From Dipteronia dyeriana (taxonomy: Eukaryota > Streptophyta > Magnoliopsida > Sapindales > Sapindaceae), in assembly GCA_032871835.1 (NCBI GenBank), contig CM065299.1, positions 79,386,204 through 79,450,203 on the forward strand: 64,000 nucleotides of DNA, written 5' to 3'. The notes under the pieces were generated by a model, which did no database searches, was not told the DNA's origin, and saw only the letters and a list, made by a program, of their open reading frames with translations. This document shows positions 1-12,092 of this stretch, in pieces (within the stretch, counting starts at the first letter, position 1; every line of letters begins with the position of its first letter). The position numbers and the translations under genes are program-made.

Positions 1-1294
1 GGACTCGGCGTCCTTCTCAGGTTTTCCTCCATGCATATAGCTTCCTCCAGTGGCTAACTCTTCTTTTTCGGCTAATGCATACCCTCCTGCCATGTTCGTC
101 ATATCTGCATACCTGGTTAGACGGGCTCTTTTTAAATAGAAAGATAGCCGTCCATTCTGCAGGTTATTAATTAATGCAGCAATTATTGCTTCATCGTTTG
201 CACTGCCAATTTCTGATACTGCTTGGCCAAATCTCCCCAGATATTTCTTCAGCGACTCATCTTTCCCTTGCTTTATTTGAGAAAGATAGGCCACTGACTT
301 TTTCCTGTGAACATTGCTAAGAAATTGCCTTGAGAAGCTCCTGCTTAGTTCACTAAAACTTCCAATGCTTGCTGGGGGTAATCTCCCAAACCATCTTGAA
401 CCCATGTCTCCTAAAGTTTGTGGAAAGTTGAGACACAGTAAGGGATCACTATGGGCATACTGAGCCATAGCACTTTTATAGCGTCTAACGTGCTCCTTTG
501 GGCCTGTGTCTTTCTTGAACTGCTCCACGTGCGGCATCCTGAACCTTTCTGGGATTGGGGTCCGTAAGATTTCCCTGGTGAATGGACTGTCAGAATTGTC
601 ATCAGATAAATTGTTACACCCATAACGTCTGACCAGTGCGTCCATCTGTCGCTTATTGTTCTCGACTTCTCGAGTTAGGCTTTAGATTACGACGTCCTTG
701 TTTCCCACTGAACTTCCCTGATGGTTGAACCGTTGGGTGATTGTTATTCATCTTTCAGGTTTCTTCACTTTGATGCCGAGTTTCACGTATGATTCCATGA
801 TGATGCTTGTGATGGTGCCGGTCTCTATCTTTTGATGATGATCGATCCCTGTGCCGGTCATGTTTGTTGTGTCTAGTACGGACTTTATGATCCTGGTTCT
901 GCTTCTGGCGTGGTCGTTCCTCTTCAGGTGTTTCACATCCAGCCTGATTAATTGGAATAGAGTTCTTTTCAGCCTTCATTGTATTTATTTCTGGCCCTAC
1001 TACAACCGAACGAAGCCTCGCAGGTGGGAGGTTAGGAGTTTGTGCTTCTATAGCCAGTAGATCAACTCCTTCCTTTGCTGCGTCTGCCACCAATTGCTGC
1101 AACGCCTCTCGTAAGCGTTGCGTCAGGTCTCCGCTGGTCGGAGGAACTTGCTGGATCCCCGCTAAGAATGTAGGTTGGTTTTCTGTTGTTACAGCGAGAT
1201 CCCGTGAGGTACTGTAAACATGGAAGTTATCCGAGATTTTTGGACATCCCCGGAACTGCTTCTGCTTCTGCTTCCTGCCATTGCTTTTAATCAA
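1..1294 (-). pseudogene. Tat-clade Ty3/gypsy gag, 5' part (copy A, runs off the window)
   Basis: This is the capsid (gag) gene of an LTR retrotransposon, which would form the cytoplasmic virus-like particle. The N-terminal 179 codons (755-1294) are open: a Gln/Lys-rich start, a proline-rich middle (NLPPARLRSVVVGPE) and an Arg/His/Asp-rich basic stretch. Below 750 the reading continues in other frames through a Retrotrans_gag-like region (RWFGRLPPASIGSF, SRSFLRQFLSNVH) with a frameshift and at least one stop near 683. The same protein is seen at 55181-56458, and copy A keeps a Gln codon where that copy has a stop. The gene starts directly inside the primer site and LTR at 1309-2210, so the element points left and most of it lies outside the window. 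It is non-functional as seen. Confidence 0.85.
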
Positions 1295-1308
1295 ATCGGA
1301 GGTTCAGA

Positions 1309-1326
1309 CCCCTCCTTCTAGCGCCA
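1309..1326 (-). other. Primer-binding site of Tat copy A
   Basis: On the minus strand the sequence TGGCGCTAGAAGGAGGGG begins two bases inside the LTR end, the normal place for the tRNA primer site that starts minus-strand DNA synthesis. It begins TGG, complementary to a tRNA CCA end. Copy B has the same site with one change at 56487-56506. The exact tRNA was not determined; a tRNA-Arg primer would fit what is reported for Tat/Ogre elements, but this is from memory and unverified. Confidence 0.75.
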
Positions 1327-1328
1327 AT

Positions 1329-2210
1329 TGTTGACGTCGATTTCTGGATTGTATCAGAAAAACCAACAAGGATTGGATTTCGGCTATGATTTCAAAGAGA
1401 AAGAGGAGGAGAAAGTAACCAAGACACGAGTTTTTTACATGGTAAGACTCCGATGACCGGAGAAACGTCAACAGGTGGTTGAATGATCAACCGAACCAAA
1501 ATCCACTATGAATTTATAATGTTACAAGCTCTCGATCTCTCTTTCTTCTCTCTGTATTTTTCTATGATTGTTGTCTCTCTATTTTTGGCGAGATTATAGG
1601 TCTATTTATATGTTTATAGAACCCTAATCTGCTTTGTATAAGATTTAATTACAATTATTTACTTGTTTGAAGCTGATTGTCTTCTTTCCTGTTTCGGAGT
1701 CGTATATTGAGATTGAATGGGACTCTAGTAATGTAGTCCAATTAGGACTTATTTCCTTAGATAAGGGCGTAGTCTTTTTAAAGAAATAAAGTTGTTGCCT
1801 GATTGGGAACTCTTCCAGCTCAGTATTCTGTTCTCTTTGGGATTCCTTCCTGATATGGATATCTTCGTTTATTTAATGACCTAATCCGTGTGAACTAAGT
1901 GCTAGGCTTTTTATTCAGTTTTCTTCATATTTGTCCCGAGCAAGGATAATACATGCTGATCCCTAGTAACATCATTTGATCCCGAGTAGAAATGTCATTT
2001 AACTAGTCCCGAGTGTCGTTAACTGATCCCGAGTAGTATATGACGTTTGGTTGACCCTGAGTAGGTTTAGTTCAGCATCTGCTTACTTGGGTTTTCTCTT
2101 CTTCTGTGATGTTTTGTAGGATATTTTCTGAATCTCTTCAGATGTCCACCTGGCCATTTATCCTCTTTGTTGATGGCATGTACGTGCGATAAAATTCACA
2201 TATGACAACA
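1329..2210 (-). repeat. 5' LTR of Tat copy A (882 bp)
   Basis: On the minus strand it begins TGTTGTCATATG and ends GACGTCAACA, so it has the TG...CA borders of an LTR. It is homologous over its length to the two LTRs of copy B (45285-46240 and 56508-57410) and to the truncated LTR at 37634-38503. It contains several degenerate blocks based on GATCCCGAGTAG around 1930-2070, a minisatellite shared by all four copies. The LTR lies against a copia LTR stub beginning at 2211, so this Tat element inserted into that copia LTR. Confidence 0.9.
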
Positions 2211-2330
2211 CTTTTATTATACGTCAATTAATCTAGGGTTAAAGTTCTATTGTTAAAGGGAATTTTTTTTAAAATATATCAAGCCCTAATTTTACACTTC
2301 CGTCGTGTTTTGAACCGATTTTTCCCTACA
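2211..2330 (+). repeat. Copia LTR stub (120 bp), opposite orientation to the 5-15 kb element
   Basis: Read on the minus strand it begins TGTAGGGAAAAATCGGTTCA and continues with the same order of words as the first 120 bases of the LTR at 5074 (ACGGAAG, AAAATTAGGGCTTG, CCCTTTA, CCTAGATTAATTG). It is therefore the terminal part of a second copy of that copia family. It is cut at 2210 by the Tat LTR, so the rest should lie beyond the left edge of the window, past Tat copy A. Confidence 0.75.
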
Positions 2331-2409
2331 AAATACTCATCAAAGGACATTTTTATCCCAAGTTAGAACTTTCACATGAAAAGAAGGGACTTTTGGAAGA
2401 AAGAAGAAA

Positions 2410-2890
2410 TCTGAGAGTTAGATCTCGTAGATCCAAGTCGTAGGTTCCCTAGAGAGGACTGTGACATATCGTTGCGACTTCAGCATAAAATCAAGGCAAC
2501 AGTTATTTTCCAGAAATGACTGCGACATCCATCTGCAAGTTCCATCATGCAGATCCAACCGCTGAATAACTCCAGGGGCTTCTGTTATATCAAGTTACGA
2601 CCACCATCCAGTTGATCAGAAACTGCGACATCCATCTGCGAGTTCCTTCTCGTAGATCTAACTTACAGAACAACTTCATAAAACTGCCACTTTAAATTGC
2701 GAGTTCACACCACCATAATTTAGTCGGCTCACAAATCTACGAGTATCACCTTACAGTTTCACCTCGCTGGAGTTGCCCAGAATTTCACAGCCATCAGAAT
2801 CTGCGATGTCTAACTAGCAGAAGTGACACTGCAACTTCATTTTGTGAGTTCCATCTCGTAGATTTGTCTTGCAATTGCTTGCCACGTTAG
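2410..2890. repeat. Degenerate repeat region built on TGCGAGTTCC / TCGTAGATC words
   Basis: About five diverged blocks repeat the words CTGCGACATCCATCTGCGAG, TTCCATCTCGTAGATC and close variants at roughly 100-bp spacing (near 2415, 2520, 2625, 2700 and 2800). No reading frame of note runs through them and no match to the other elements of the window was seen. They look like an old tandem array or the leader of a decayed element. Confidence 0.5.
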
Positions 2891-4120
2891 CAATCCACTT
2901 GATAATTCAATAATTTTTTCTACCGATCACCTTACCTAAAATATCTTTGTTAACCTAGTATATATATGTAACAATATCTTACATTTTAATATATAGTTAG
3001 AAAGGGTTAGAATGCTAGTGAATTTATATACATCATCTAATCTTAGAGTAATTTAGGTGTTAAGAGTAAAAGTTCTCTTAGAAAGTAAAATAGTTTTTAG
3101 TTTTACTTGGATCTTGAAGCAACATTGAAGGAGATTAAAGGAAGAAATTGCAGACAAGTCAAAGATCATCCATAAAAATCGATTGTATCTTTGTCCATCT
3201 TCTTTTATAGTTAAGAACATCATGTGTACCTAAATTTCTTGAGATGTGAGGGATAGATGTTCATTTGTTGTTAATCATGGTCCAAGGCAATATAATATGT
3301 TTATCTATTCAATCTTATTTATATATGTGGAATCAATGTATGAACTATACATTCAATGTGATTTTCTTTATATTCATAGCATTTAATACACTTTATAAGT
3401 GGTTAGTTCATAAATCAATATGTTTGAATAAACATAACTTTTATAATCACTTTCCTTTGGAGTAATTATTAATGATGCATGACCGTGCTTGTTAATTTTC
3501 ACTTGCCCTTTTAGATTCAAGATTTCTCTATTCACCATCCTTTGACCTATTGAGATGAGGAATTGATGAAAGTCTTTCTCAAAGACCTTTTTAAATTAAG
3601 GCCACATATCAAATAAATGAGTGTTGTTTTAAAGTTATTAATTGAAGATCATGGTTAACACCTATGTTCTATCATATTCCCTTGTGTCTCTCTTATCTCA
3701 CTTTTAGTTAACAACTTAAGATCATTCACTAGTCATTTATAGTTAAATAGAGTTATCTTTCAAATTAATTTCCACTACCTAGAGTTTCTCTATTGGAATG
3801 ATAGCCTTACTTGTGTCCGCTATACTCGACAGCGATTCGTACACTTGCAAAGGGTCAATTAGACTCGTGCACTCCATTTAATTCCATTTAGTTTTTAGAG
3901 CACTAGTAGTTTAGATGTACGCTTAGAGTCCGTCGCACGTCGCCGGTCAGGTGACTCAGGTTCCCCAAGAATGATTTTTAACAAATCCGGTAACAAAACA
4001 GTCACAGGTGCATTTGATTATCCAAATAATTGGGCACCATGTAATGTTGGGTTGTTTTATTGTAATAGGTCATTACGAGTTGCTCAGTTGTTTTAATAAC
4101 ACTGGCCATATATCTTAAAA
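2891..4120. other. Non-coding AT-rich stretch, no gene seen
   Basis: Only short chance ORFs occur here. Around 3800-3960 there is a GC-richer patch whose wording (CGACAGCGATTCGTACACTT) resembles the end of an LTR or leader, but no paired copy was found in the window. Nothing else can be supported. Confidence 0.4.
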
Positions 4121-4146
4121 CTAATTGTGTAGGCACATATTCTGTT

Positions 4147-4736
4147 GAAGAGGATCAGCTATGTCAAAATAAAGGAGATGAAAATATGGGGATGGAGAAC
4201 GAAGACATTGCCAGTGAGTCGGAAAGGAACCTTGAACAAGTGAGTGATACCCACATGATTGATATAGAAAATCTACCAAGTGGTCCTTCCAATGAGAAGG
4301 TAAAGCATGCCCAAAAACCAAAAAAAAAAACAAAATACCGACTTTTGCATCCGACTAGAACCAGTTTGAAGCTCCCAATCCAAAGAAGAAAAAAGGAATT
4401 CTAGATAGTGATGCAGCCAATGAGAACCTAAGGCAAGTTCCGAAATCAAAGAAGACAAAAGGAAATCAAGACAGTGATGCAGCCAAGGAGAACTTAAAGC
4501 AAGTTCGAAACCAATGAAGAGAAAAGCACTATAGACAGTGATGCACCCAACGGTAACCTAAAGCAGGCTCCCAAACAGAAGAGCAAGGACATTGTGCAAG
4601 GTGCACTCAACGACAACCTAAATCAATCTTCTAAACTGAAGAAGAGGAAGGACATCGTGCAAGGCTCTAATCCAAACGAGAAGATTAGGAAACAAAATAA
4701 AGGAAACACCACAAAGGTAGTCATCCAAAGGAAGTA
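4147..4736 (+). pseudogene. Lysine-rich minisatellite reading frame, unrecognised
   Basis: An open stretch (4186-4404) with acidic and then lysine-rich residues (KPKKKTKY, QRRKKEF) runs into a series of imperfect direct repeats of about 60-66 bp. Each carries a variant of GACAGTGATGCAGCCAAGG, AACCTAAAGCAAGTTCC and a lysine-rich AAGAAGA-type tract; four to five units are seen between 4390 and 4700. Indels put successive units in different frames, so no long protein survives. The composition suggests a nuclear, DNA-binding tail of a repetitive plant protein or of a gene carried by a transposon. No family is recognised. Confidence 0.4.
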
Positions 4737-4839
4737 ATCTAGACTATCATCAAAGTAAACAGTGTTGTGTAAGAGCTGCTACAACTATTTTGTCTTATAG
4801 ACCATCTGATCACATACTTATCTACCTAATATTATGGTT

Positions 4840-5073
4840 ATGAAAATTTTTTGTGATAACAAACTTAGTATCTATGCATGCATTATTATTTTGATAGTCA
4901 CATATTGTGTAATGATGATCAGTATATTATTTAAGTATAACTATATCAACCTAAAATTATAAACTTTATGTGATCAGAATCTTAGTATGAAAACTTTATA
5001 TGATCAAAAAGTTAGTATCTTTGCACACATTATTATTTTGGTAGTCACATTTTGTATAATGATGGTCAGTATA
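4840..5073. repeat. 147-bp tandem repeat array, left part
   Basis: The word AATGATGGTCAGTATA and its surroundings recur at 4911, 5058, 15187 and 15333. After removing the copia element and one target duplication, the spacing is 147, 147 and 146 bp. Each unit includes ATCAACCTAAAATTATAAAC, ATGTGATCAGAATCTTA and GCACACATTATTATTTT. The array is split at 5073 by the copia insertion. Confidence 0.8.
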
Positions 5074-7389
5074 TGTAGGGAAAAATTGATTCAAAAACGC
5101 GGCGGAAACATAAAATTAGGGTTTGGTATATTTTAAAAATTTCCCCTTTAAAAGAAAAGAACCTTAGCACTAGATGAATTGATGTATATTAAAAGTATCG
5201 TACCTTTTTCTCGTGAAGATTGAACTAGCGTCGAATTGAATCCGCAAGATCTTCCAATCCAATCACGAATGTGAATCATGTAGAAGTGTAGGCTCCCTTT
5301 CTTTAAATTGTATACCTGATGATGGAAACAAACAAAATCTCTTTCATTTGTTAGTCACAATAATCCTACAAGGGAAAACCCAAGAACATTCGGTCACTTG
5401 TGAATTATCAATCTATTTGATTGAAACTCGTGTGAACCCGATTCGATTTTTGTACACCAAACCCTTTTTATGTAAAAGATATTAGTTCACTATCGAAAAC
5501 AAAAATGTTCATTTTTTCTCTTCTCCTTGGTCGAATTCAATACACAATATCTTTAGTTGGCCGAATTTTTTCGAGAGCAAAAACTATTTTTTTTCTCTTT
5601 CAAAATTCTCTAGATTGGCCGAAATTTTCAACATAAAATTATATATATGGCCGAATTCACTAGGTGTATATATAGGTATACAAATCCTCTCCTAAAGAGG
5701 ATTTACTTGGTAGAAAGAGGATTTACTTGGTAGGCAGGAATCCTTTCTCTAGGTTAATTTAATTGGTGACAAAGAAAGATTTTCAAAGAAAGATTTCTGT
5801 TCCAAACCAAGACTCCTAATCCAACTCTAATTATGTATTTATTCAATAACTAATTATTGAATATAATTAAATTGTGACTAAATCAAAAACTTCCTAATTT
5901 GACCAATTGTCAATTAGAGTCCTAATAGATACCAAATACTTCCTGATTTGACTAGATAAATAAATTTCTATTATTTATCTACTTATCAAATATAGTATTT
6001 GATATTTATCATATTCCTAACAATAATATATCTCTAGGAGACCATCTCCTACTAGGAAAAAGATTTTGTCTTTTAATTAATTAATTAATTGATTAATTTC
6101 TATTTAATTAAATAATAAAATAAAAACTAATATATAAGGCTATTATATACTCCCTTGCCGCCCAAGCTATATAAATATTAACGAAATATCATTTTTCCTA
6201 TTTTAGTAAATCCATTGGACTTAAATAAAAAGTCCACATGTGAACTAGACACATTCTTACTGAAAGAAACAAGTTCACATACCTTAATACAATTCTATAT
6301 GGACCCATGGTCCGGTAGAATATATCAAGTGATCCATGCAAGTTTGTGTGGATTGGAGATCTTGGCGGGCTATCTAAATTTAAGCTCCAATTGACATAAT
6401 CTAATCACAATCAACAAATGTTCACTTAGGTCCGATCTATTAATTTTAGTTCATTCCACTAAATGAACTAAAATTGAACTCTTAAATAAAGATATAATAA
6501 GTTAATATTACTCATCTATACCTTAGACAATCTTAATGGAGAAAGTTTATCCTCGTGAAGAATATCAGTAATTGCCAAGAGCTCATAGACCGCCTATCGC
6601 TCTCCAAGTTACCATATTTACTCAAATGACCACATTTTGAACTTAGATATTTTGACTTGTCCAAAAGCCATATTTCAATAGACACTATTGAAAACTTGAT
6701 GTTAAGATTTAATATCCAATACCTCAAAACATCCATATGATGATATTATACTCTCATTTAATAAATGGAGCCACAATGTCCATATCTATAAATGAAGTCC
6801 TTTATCGATTAACAAACGAATACCACCAAACTATCGAGGATAGACTATGCTATATAATCGTACTCATTGATAGCTCAAATGATAACACTTGTAACCATAA
6901 GTCCATCATTTATCTCAGGATTGAGATAGACTCTCCGATTTTCTTCAAGTGAAAACTTTTGTCCATTTACGGTTTTGGATAAAGCATTTCACCGTGATCT
7001 TATTCAATGCACCCAGTGCACTACATTATTTTACCTAAAGACACCACACTTTATTGATTTTAAACTCATCATAACACATTTGATCTCACTCAAATGTTAG
7101 CAAAAGAATCTACAACTTTGATAAGATAAAAGCGCCTAACCTTTATCTTAAGTTATGAATATTATTCAATACTAACTAAAGAATTGTGTCTACCTCATAT
7201 ATATCCAGATGTACGAAAAATTCTTCTTTTATCATAGTCTTTTAACCTTATGGTTATTTACTTTTGACAATTATAATAATTAAACTATAAATGCTATAAG
7301 ATTTGTTAAACTAGAAATCACTTTTTTTTTAATATGAAAATATTGTCAAATACATTATTACACTCTTACTATCGAGCATAATCCTAACA
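5074..7389 (-). repeat. 3' LTR of the copia element (2,316 bp)
   Basis: On the element strand it begins TGTTAGGATTATGCTCGATA and ends TTTTTCCCTACA. It pairs with 12683-15050 along its full length. It lacks the GC-rich insert present in the other LTR near 14101-14165. Short ORFs within it, such as 6737-6952, are LTR sequence and not genes. Confidence 0.95.
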
Positions 7390-7402
7390 ATCTCCCACTT
7401 GA
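7390..7402 (-). other. Copia polypurine tract
   Basis: On the minus strand the purine-rich run CAAGTGGGAGAT stands directly before the 3' LTR. This is the usual copia primer for plus-strand DNA synthesis. Confidence 0.8.
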
Positions 7403-7403
7403 T

Positions 7404-8309
7404 CTATAGCAAATGTGTCATATCTCTTATCCCCATTTTCCTCAGGTGCCTATCAAAACATTTTTGTGAAAGAGTCTTTGTCAAGGGATCCACTAGATTT
7501 TCTACTGACGCAATCTTGGTTATCGTCACGTCTCCCCTATGCATAATTTCCCTTAAAAGATGATACTTTCTTTCAATGTGTTTCCCCCTCTTATGACTTC
7601 TTGGTTCCCTCGAATTAGCCACTGCTCCACTATTGTCATAATAGATAGCGATCTGCTTATTCGCATCAAGAACCACTTCCAAGTCGATTAAGAATTAGCA
7701 AAGCCAGACAACCTTTTTAGCAGTCTCACGTTGTGGCAACATACTCAGTTTCCATGGTGGAATCAGCAATACAAGATTGCTTGATACTCTTCCATATGAC
7801 TGCCCCTCCTCCAAGTGTAAAGAAGATCCTGATGTTGATCTTCTAGAGTTATAATCCGATTGGAAATCGGAATCTATATACCCAACGGGAATTAAATCCC
7901 ATCTGGAGTATACAAGAATATAATCTCTTGTTCTTCTGAGATACTTGAAAATATGTTTGACTGTCATCCAGTGATCAGAATCAGGTTTCAATTGAAACCT
8001 GCTAACTATGCCAACAATAAAATAAATATCTGGCCTAGTGCAGAGCATTACATACATGAGACTCCTAACTGTTGAGGCATATGGAACCCTACTCATGAAT
8101 TGCTCTTTATGCTCATTCTTAGGAAATTGCTCCTTAGAAAGTTTGATTCCATGTCTGAAAGGTAACATACCTTTCTTGGAATCTTGCATAGAAAATCTAG
8201 ACAAGATTTTATCTATGTATGAACCTTGGGATATGAAAATCGTTCTATTCTTTCTATCTCTTACAACCTGGATACCAAGAATATAACTTTCTTCTCCTAA
8301 GTCCTTCAT
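7404..8309 (-). pseudogene. Copia reverse transcriptase C-terminal part and RNase H
   Basis: The ORF 7695-8309 holds the palm/connection end (MKDLGEESYILGIQV, CTRPDIYFIVG, RRTRDYILVYS) and the first RNase H motifs. The ORF 7404-7682 holds the end of RNase H (IYYDNSGAVANSREPRSHKR, GKHIERKYHLLREI, VDPLTKTL). The two are in different frames, with an indel near 7690. RNase H removes the RNA strand of the hybrid during reverse transcription. The frames are continuous with the YVDD region just upstream at 8319-8501, after another break. Confidence 0.9.
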
Positions 8310-8318
8310 ATCAAATTG

Positions 8319-9193
8319 TTATGTTAACCATTCTTTTACTGATGTCAATACACCTATATCGTTTCCGATGAGTAGTATATCATCAACGTAAAGAGCTAAG
8401 AAAACTAACTTGTCGCCTTTAATTCTTTTGTATACATAGGGTCGACAAGTTTTAGAATAAATCCAAAGATATTCACAGCTTGATCGAACCTTATGTTCCA
8501 AGATCTAGATGTTTGCTTCAATCCATATATGGATCTTTACAACTTGCATACTTTTTCTTCTTGGCCATTTTCTATGAATCCTTCTGGTTGCATCAAATAG
8601 ATGCTTTCGTGAAGACTTCCGTTAAGGAAAGTTATCTTGACGTCTATTTGCCAAATCTCTAGGTCTAGAGATGTCGCAATGGACAAGACTATCCTAATGG
8701 AATTAAGCATGGCCACAAGAGAGAAGGTTTCCTCATAATCGATACCTTCCTTCTGTGTGTAACCTTTAGCTACCAATCTAACTTTAAAGGAAATCAGCTT
8801 TCCATCCATTTCTCTCTTCCTCTTGTATACCCACTTGCACTCAATGGGTTTTATCCCTTGAGGCAAGTCCACAAAAGACCAGAATTTGTTTTTGAACATA
8901 GATTCAATTTTGGATTGCATTGCCCTTTGCCATTGGCGACAATCAACATCTTTCATAGCTTCTTTATACGTGTCGGGATCATCATCGTCCGGGAGATTCT
9001 CTATTGATTCTCCTAGACCGATGTATCTCTCGGGTTGTTTACTAACCCTCCCACTACGACGAAGAATGGTAGAGTGTTGATCTTGTGTTGGTACGAAACT
9101 TACAATTGGGCTAGGTTGTGAAACCTCTTGTGGAATTGTATCTCCTGAATGCTTATTCAGGACAATTCTACTTTTAGGCACAAAATTATTCAT
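8319..9193 (-). pseudogene. Copia reverse transcriptase
   Basis: 8537-9193 carries the variable linker and the RT N-terminus: LRRSGRVSKQPERY, EAMKDVDCRQWQRAMQSKIE, then ECKWVYKRKREMDGK, VRLVAKGYTQKEGIDYEETF and IWQIDVKITFLNG. 8319-8501 carries the catalytic ALYVDDILLIGND (YVDD box). The first catalytic Asp region (DVKITFLNG) reads where DVKTAFLNG is normal, so Asp is kept. A frameshift between 8501 and 8537 separates the two parts. It copied element RNA into DNA in the virus-like particle; it is now broken. Confidence 0.93.
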
Positions 9194-9264
9194 ATAGTCA
9201 TCTTCCAGAAATTTAGCATTTGTCGAAACAAATATTAAAGATCTGAAGGACTATAAAAATAAAA

Positions 9265-9990
9265 TCATTTGGTTCCTTTTGGATACCCTACAAATATGCA
9301 TGTTTCTGAACAAGACTCCATCTTTTTTGTCTTTCCTTTTAACATGTGCGCAAGACATCCAAATATCCTTAAGTATTGTAAATTAGGCTTTCGCCCAGAC
9401 CACAACTCATACGATGTTTTAGGAACCGACTTAGATGGTACATCGTTTAGAATGTACATAGCCGTTTGTAAAACATATCCACACAAAAAAAGTGTTGAAT
9501 AACTCAATATAGATCTAACCATGTGCCACCCTATTTTGTTAAGGTGTACCTAGCGTAAAAAACTGAGAAAATATCCCATTATCAATAAGATATTGCTGAA
9601 ACTCACCAGATAGATATTCTCTACATCGATCTGACCTCAAGATTTTTATGTGTTTCTCTAGCTGATTTTCAAATTTAGCTTTAAATGCTTTGAACATGTC
9701 AAAAGCATCGGACATATGTCTCATGAGATACACATAGTCAAATCTCGAGTAATCATCAGTGAAAGTGATGAAGTACTTATATCCACCTCTAGCTTGAATG
9801 CTCAAAGGACCACACACATCAGTGTTTATCAATTCTAAACATTCGGTGGCTCTTGTGCCTTTTATCTTGAACAACCTTTGGGCCATCTTACCTTACAAAC
9901 AAGATTCACAAGTTGGTAGATCATCGACCTTTAAGTCACTTAAAGGCCTATCACTAACCAATATTTTGATACTATTAAGGTTAATATGAC
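9265..9990 (-). pseudogene. Copia integrase
   Basis: The zinc-binding end reads TCESCL, then an in-frame stop, then GKMAQRLFKIKG near 9890-9920. The catalytic core 9539-9886 shows the D-D-E order: INTDVCGPL, TFTDDYSRFDYVYLM and LRSDRCREYLSGEF, where the usual GG before E is CR. 9265-9522 continues with VPSKSVPKTSYELWSGRKP and CIFVGYPKGTK in another frame. Integrase joins the DNA copy to the genome. The stop and the frameshift make it non-functional. Its place before RT is the mark of copia. Confidence 0.92.
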
Positions 9991-10194
9991 CTAGGCGCAA
10001 ATGTCATAGGTAGGTTTCATCTTTTGATAACTTTACACTTTTATGATTATGTTGCATTGATTCCATGTCTAACAAGTGAGAGATATTGCCATGCGAATAG
10101 AATAAATTGTTTTCCAATGTACCTTTGCAAACAAATTTTCTATTCATACTAACTATAAAAGCTTTATTAAAAGTAATCGAATATCCAAATTTAT

Positions 10195-11317
10195 TTAAAC
10201 AAGATTCCTCTTGAATTGAGGTACATAATAAACGTTTATTAAATCTAAATGCCTATAAGAATCTAAACTAATTCTAATATCTCCCACTACACTAGCAGAC
10301 ACCAATGCTCCATTGCCTAAATGCAAGTTGAATTCATTCACATTAAGCGTTCTCCTTTCTTGGAACCCCTGTAAGGAAAAAAAAACATGATTAGTGTCTC
10401 TGGAGTCTGTGATCCAATAATCAATAGAATCCACCAAAAAACATGTTTCAAGATAATTAATACTACCTTCTTCCTTCTTGTCCTGAGACTTTGGACAATT
10501 TCTTTTCCAATGTCCATTTTCACCACAAAGGAAACACTTTCCTTTGATCTTGGTTACTTTCTTTGTCTCCTTCTTAGTAAGTCCTAATTGCTTTGTCTTT
10601 TTTTGTTTCTTGATCTTCTTACGGGTCTTAACAGAAGCAACTTTACCTACGACGTGAATCTCTTGTCCATTGCCTTTCATAAGGATTTTCTCGACGCTTT
10701 GAACATCTTGCATCAAGACTTGCAAGGTGTATTCCTTATTATTCAAGGTGTAGTCCAACTTGAACTGATCAAAGGAATCTGATAGTGAGTTGACAATCAT
10801 GTCAATTTTTGACTCACCATCTATCTCAGCACCATTCAGTTCAACAATGTTGAGATGTGCTATGACTTCATCATGTGATCTTTCACAGCTTGTCCAGGTT
10901 TCATTCTAAGATTCATGAAAGCAGTCACTGATTCTCTCTTAGTCATCCTAGACTTCATAGCAAACATCACTTCCAGAGATATCATTATATCGGCAACAAT
11001 CTCCATTCCTTCATGTTGCTGTTGCAACACGTCGGAGATGGTGGCCATAATGTAACATTTAGCCATCTCATCTGAAGACTTCCATTGCTGATATCCTGAT
11101 ACTCATCTCTTTGCTCCTGAGTAGATTCATTAGTAGGAATAAGTGGTTTAAGAGTGCACATAAGGAACTTATGGTTTTCGAATTGCAATAAAAGCTCAAT
11201 TTTCCTTTTCCATGCTACATAATTATCACTAGTTAAAGTATTATCTTTTAGAATGTTGATTAAGGATGAGGTCTTGATTTCTGAACAATAACAAAAATTA
11301 TATAAGTAAACAATCAT
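10195..11317 (-). pseudogene. Copia gag with zinc knuckle, and start of the protease
   Basis: 10985-11317 is the gag N-terminus (LINILKDNTLTSDNYVAWKR is the family's entry motif). 10860-11066 and 10195-10800 continue in shifted frames (LSDSFDQFKLDY, then a lysine-rich linker). The zinc knuckle CFLCGENGHWKRNC lies near 10500-10545. It is followed by the aspartic protease motif WITDSRDTNHVFF near 10400, where the catalytic D-S-G is D-S-R, so the protease is dead. Frameshifts lie near 10800 and 11000. Gag packages the RNA; the protease would cut the polyprotein. Confidence 0.9.
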
Positions 11318-12092
11318 GATAAAGTACTTTCGAATATTTATCTTGAATTATATAAAATAATCCAATCGTAAAATTCAACGGTGATCCAACACCCATAAAT
11401 GCCATGTCTCCTTTGGGAGTTCACACCATTTACTAGTTGGACTAGGTCCCATCTAATTGTTAACATAACAGCCAACATTTTCAATTTTAGCCTTACAATT
11501 TTATTAACAAGAACTCTTGGGAGGATATTAATAAAATCACATTGAGTGTGTTACCAAGTTATCGACCTTCAATATAATCCCTCACGAATATCCCTCCTTT
11601 GGGAGTAGATATCGTTTGGGTTAATTGTCTAGTCTATCCTTATAAGGAAGTATCATGCTAAATTCCATTCATGATTATGCCTTAGGGGGGTTATTACACG
11701 AAACATAAAGCACAACTAAACTTAGAGGCCGTAGGCGTTTCAGAACACCTTCTCCCACTCAATTGTTTAATGCGTGTGATCGAATTCCATAGAATGATTT
11801 ACCAGGTTATCTAGATGCCAATTAAATACCTAAACCATTCAATGCATGTTCATAGCAAAAGAGATATTTGAGTGGCACTCCTATTCTATATGACATGTTA
11901 TCAAACAATGAGAAACATTGCAATATTTATAGAAATATAAATAGCTACAAATTTGGTCCATCCTAAAAGAACAAGTAAATTAAATATGCCTTAGAATACA
12001 AAAACTCATTTATTGGTGAACAAGTCTTCACGCGACCATCGTCTGTTTGGACACCCTTGGCTGCCTTCCATAGGTGTATGCACCCCTTAGCT

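Noticed and set aside
851..1060. 69-aa plus-strand ORF
   Set aside because: It is the reverse strand of the Tat gag frame.
755..1294. 179-aa ORF as a host gene
   Set aside because: It matches the Tat gag start at 56018-56458 and lies just inside a primer site and LTR.
6737..6952. ORF duplicated at 14400-14615
   Set aside because: Both are the same segment of the two copia LTRs; the similarity comes from the LTR pair, not from a conserved gene.
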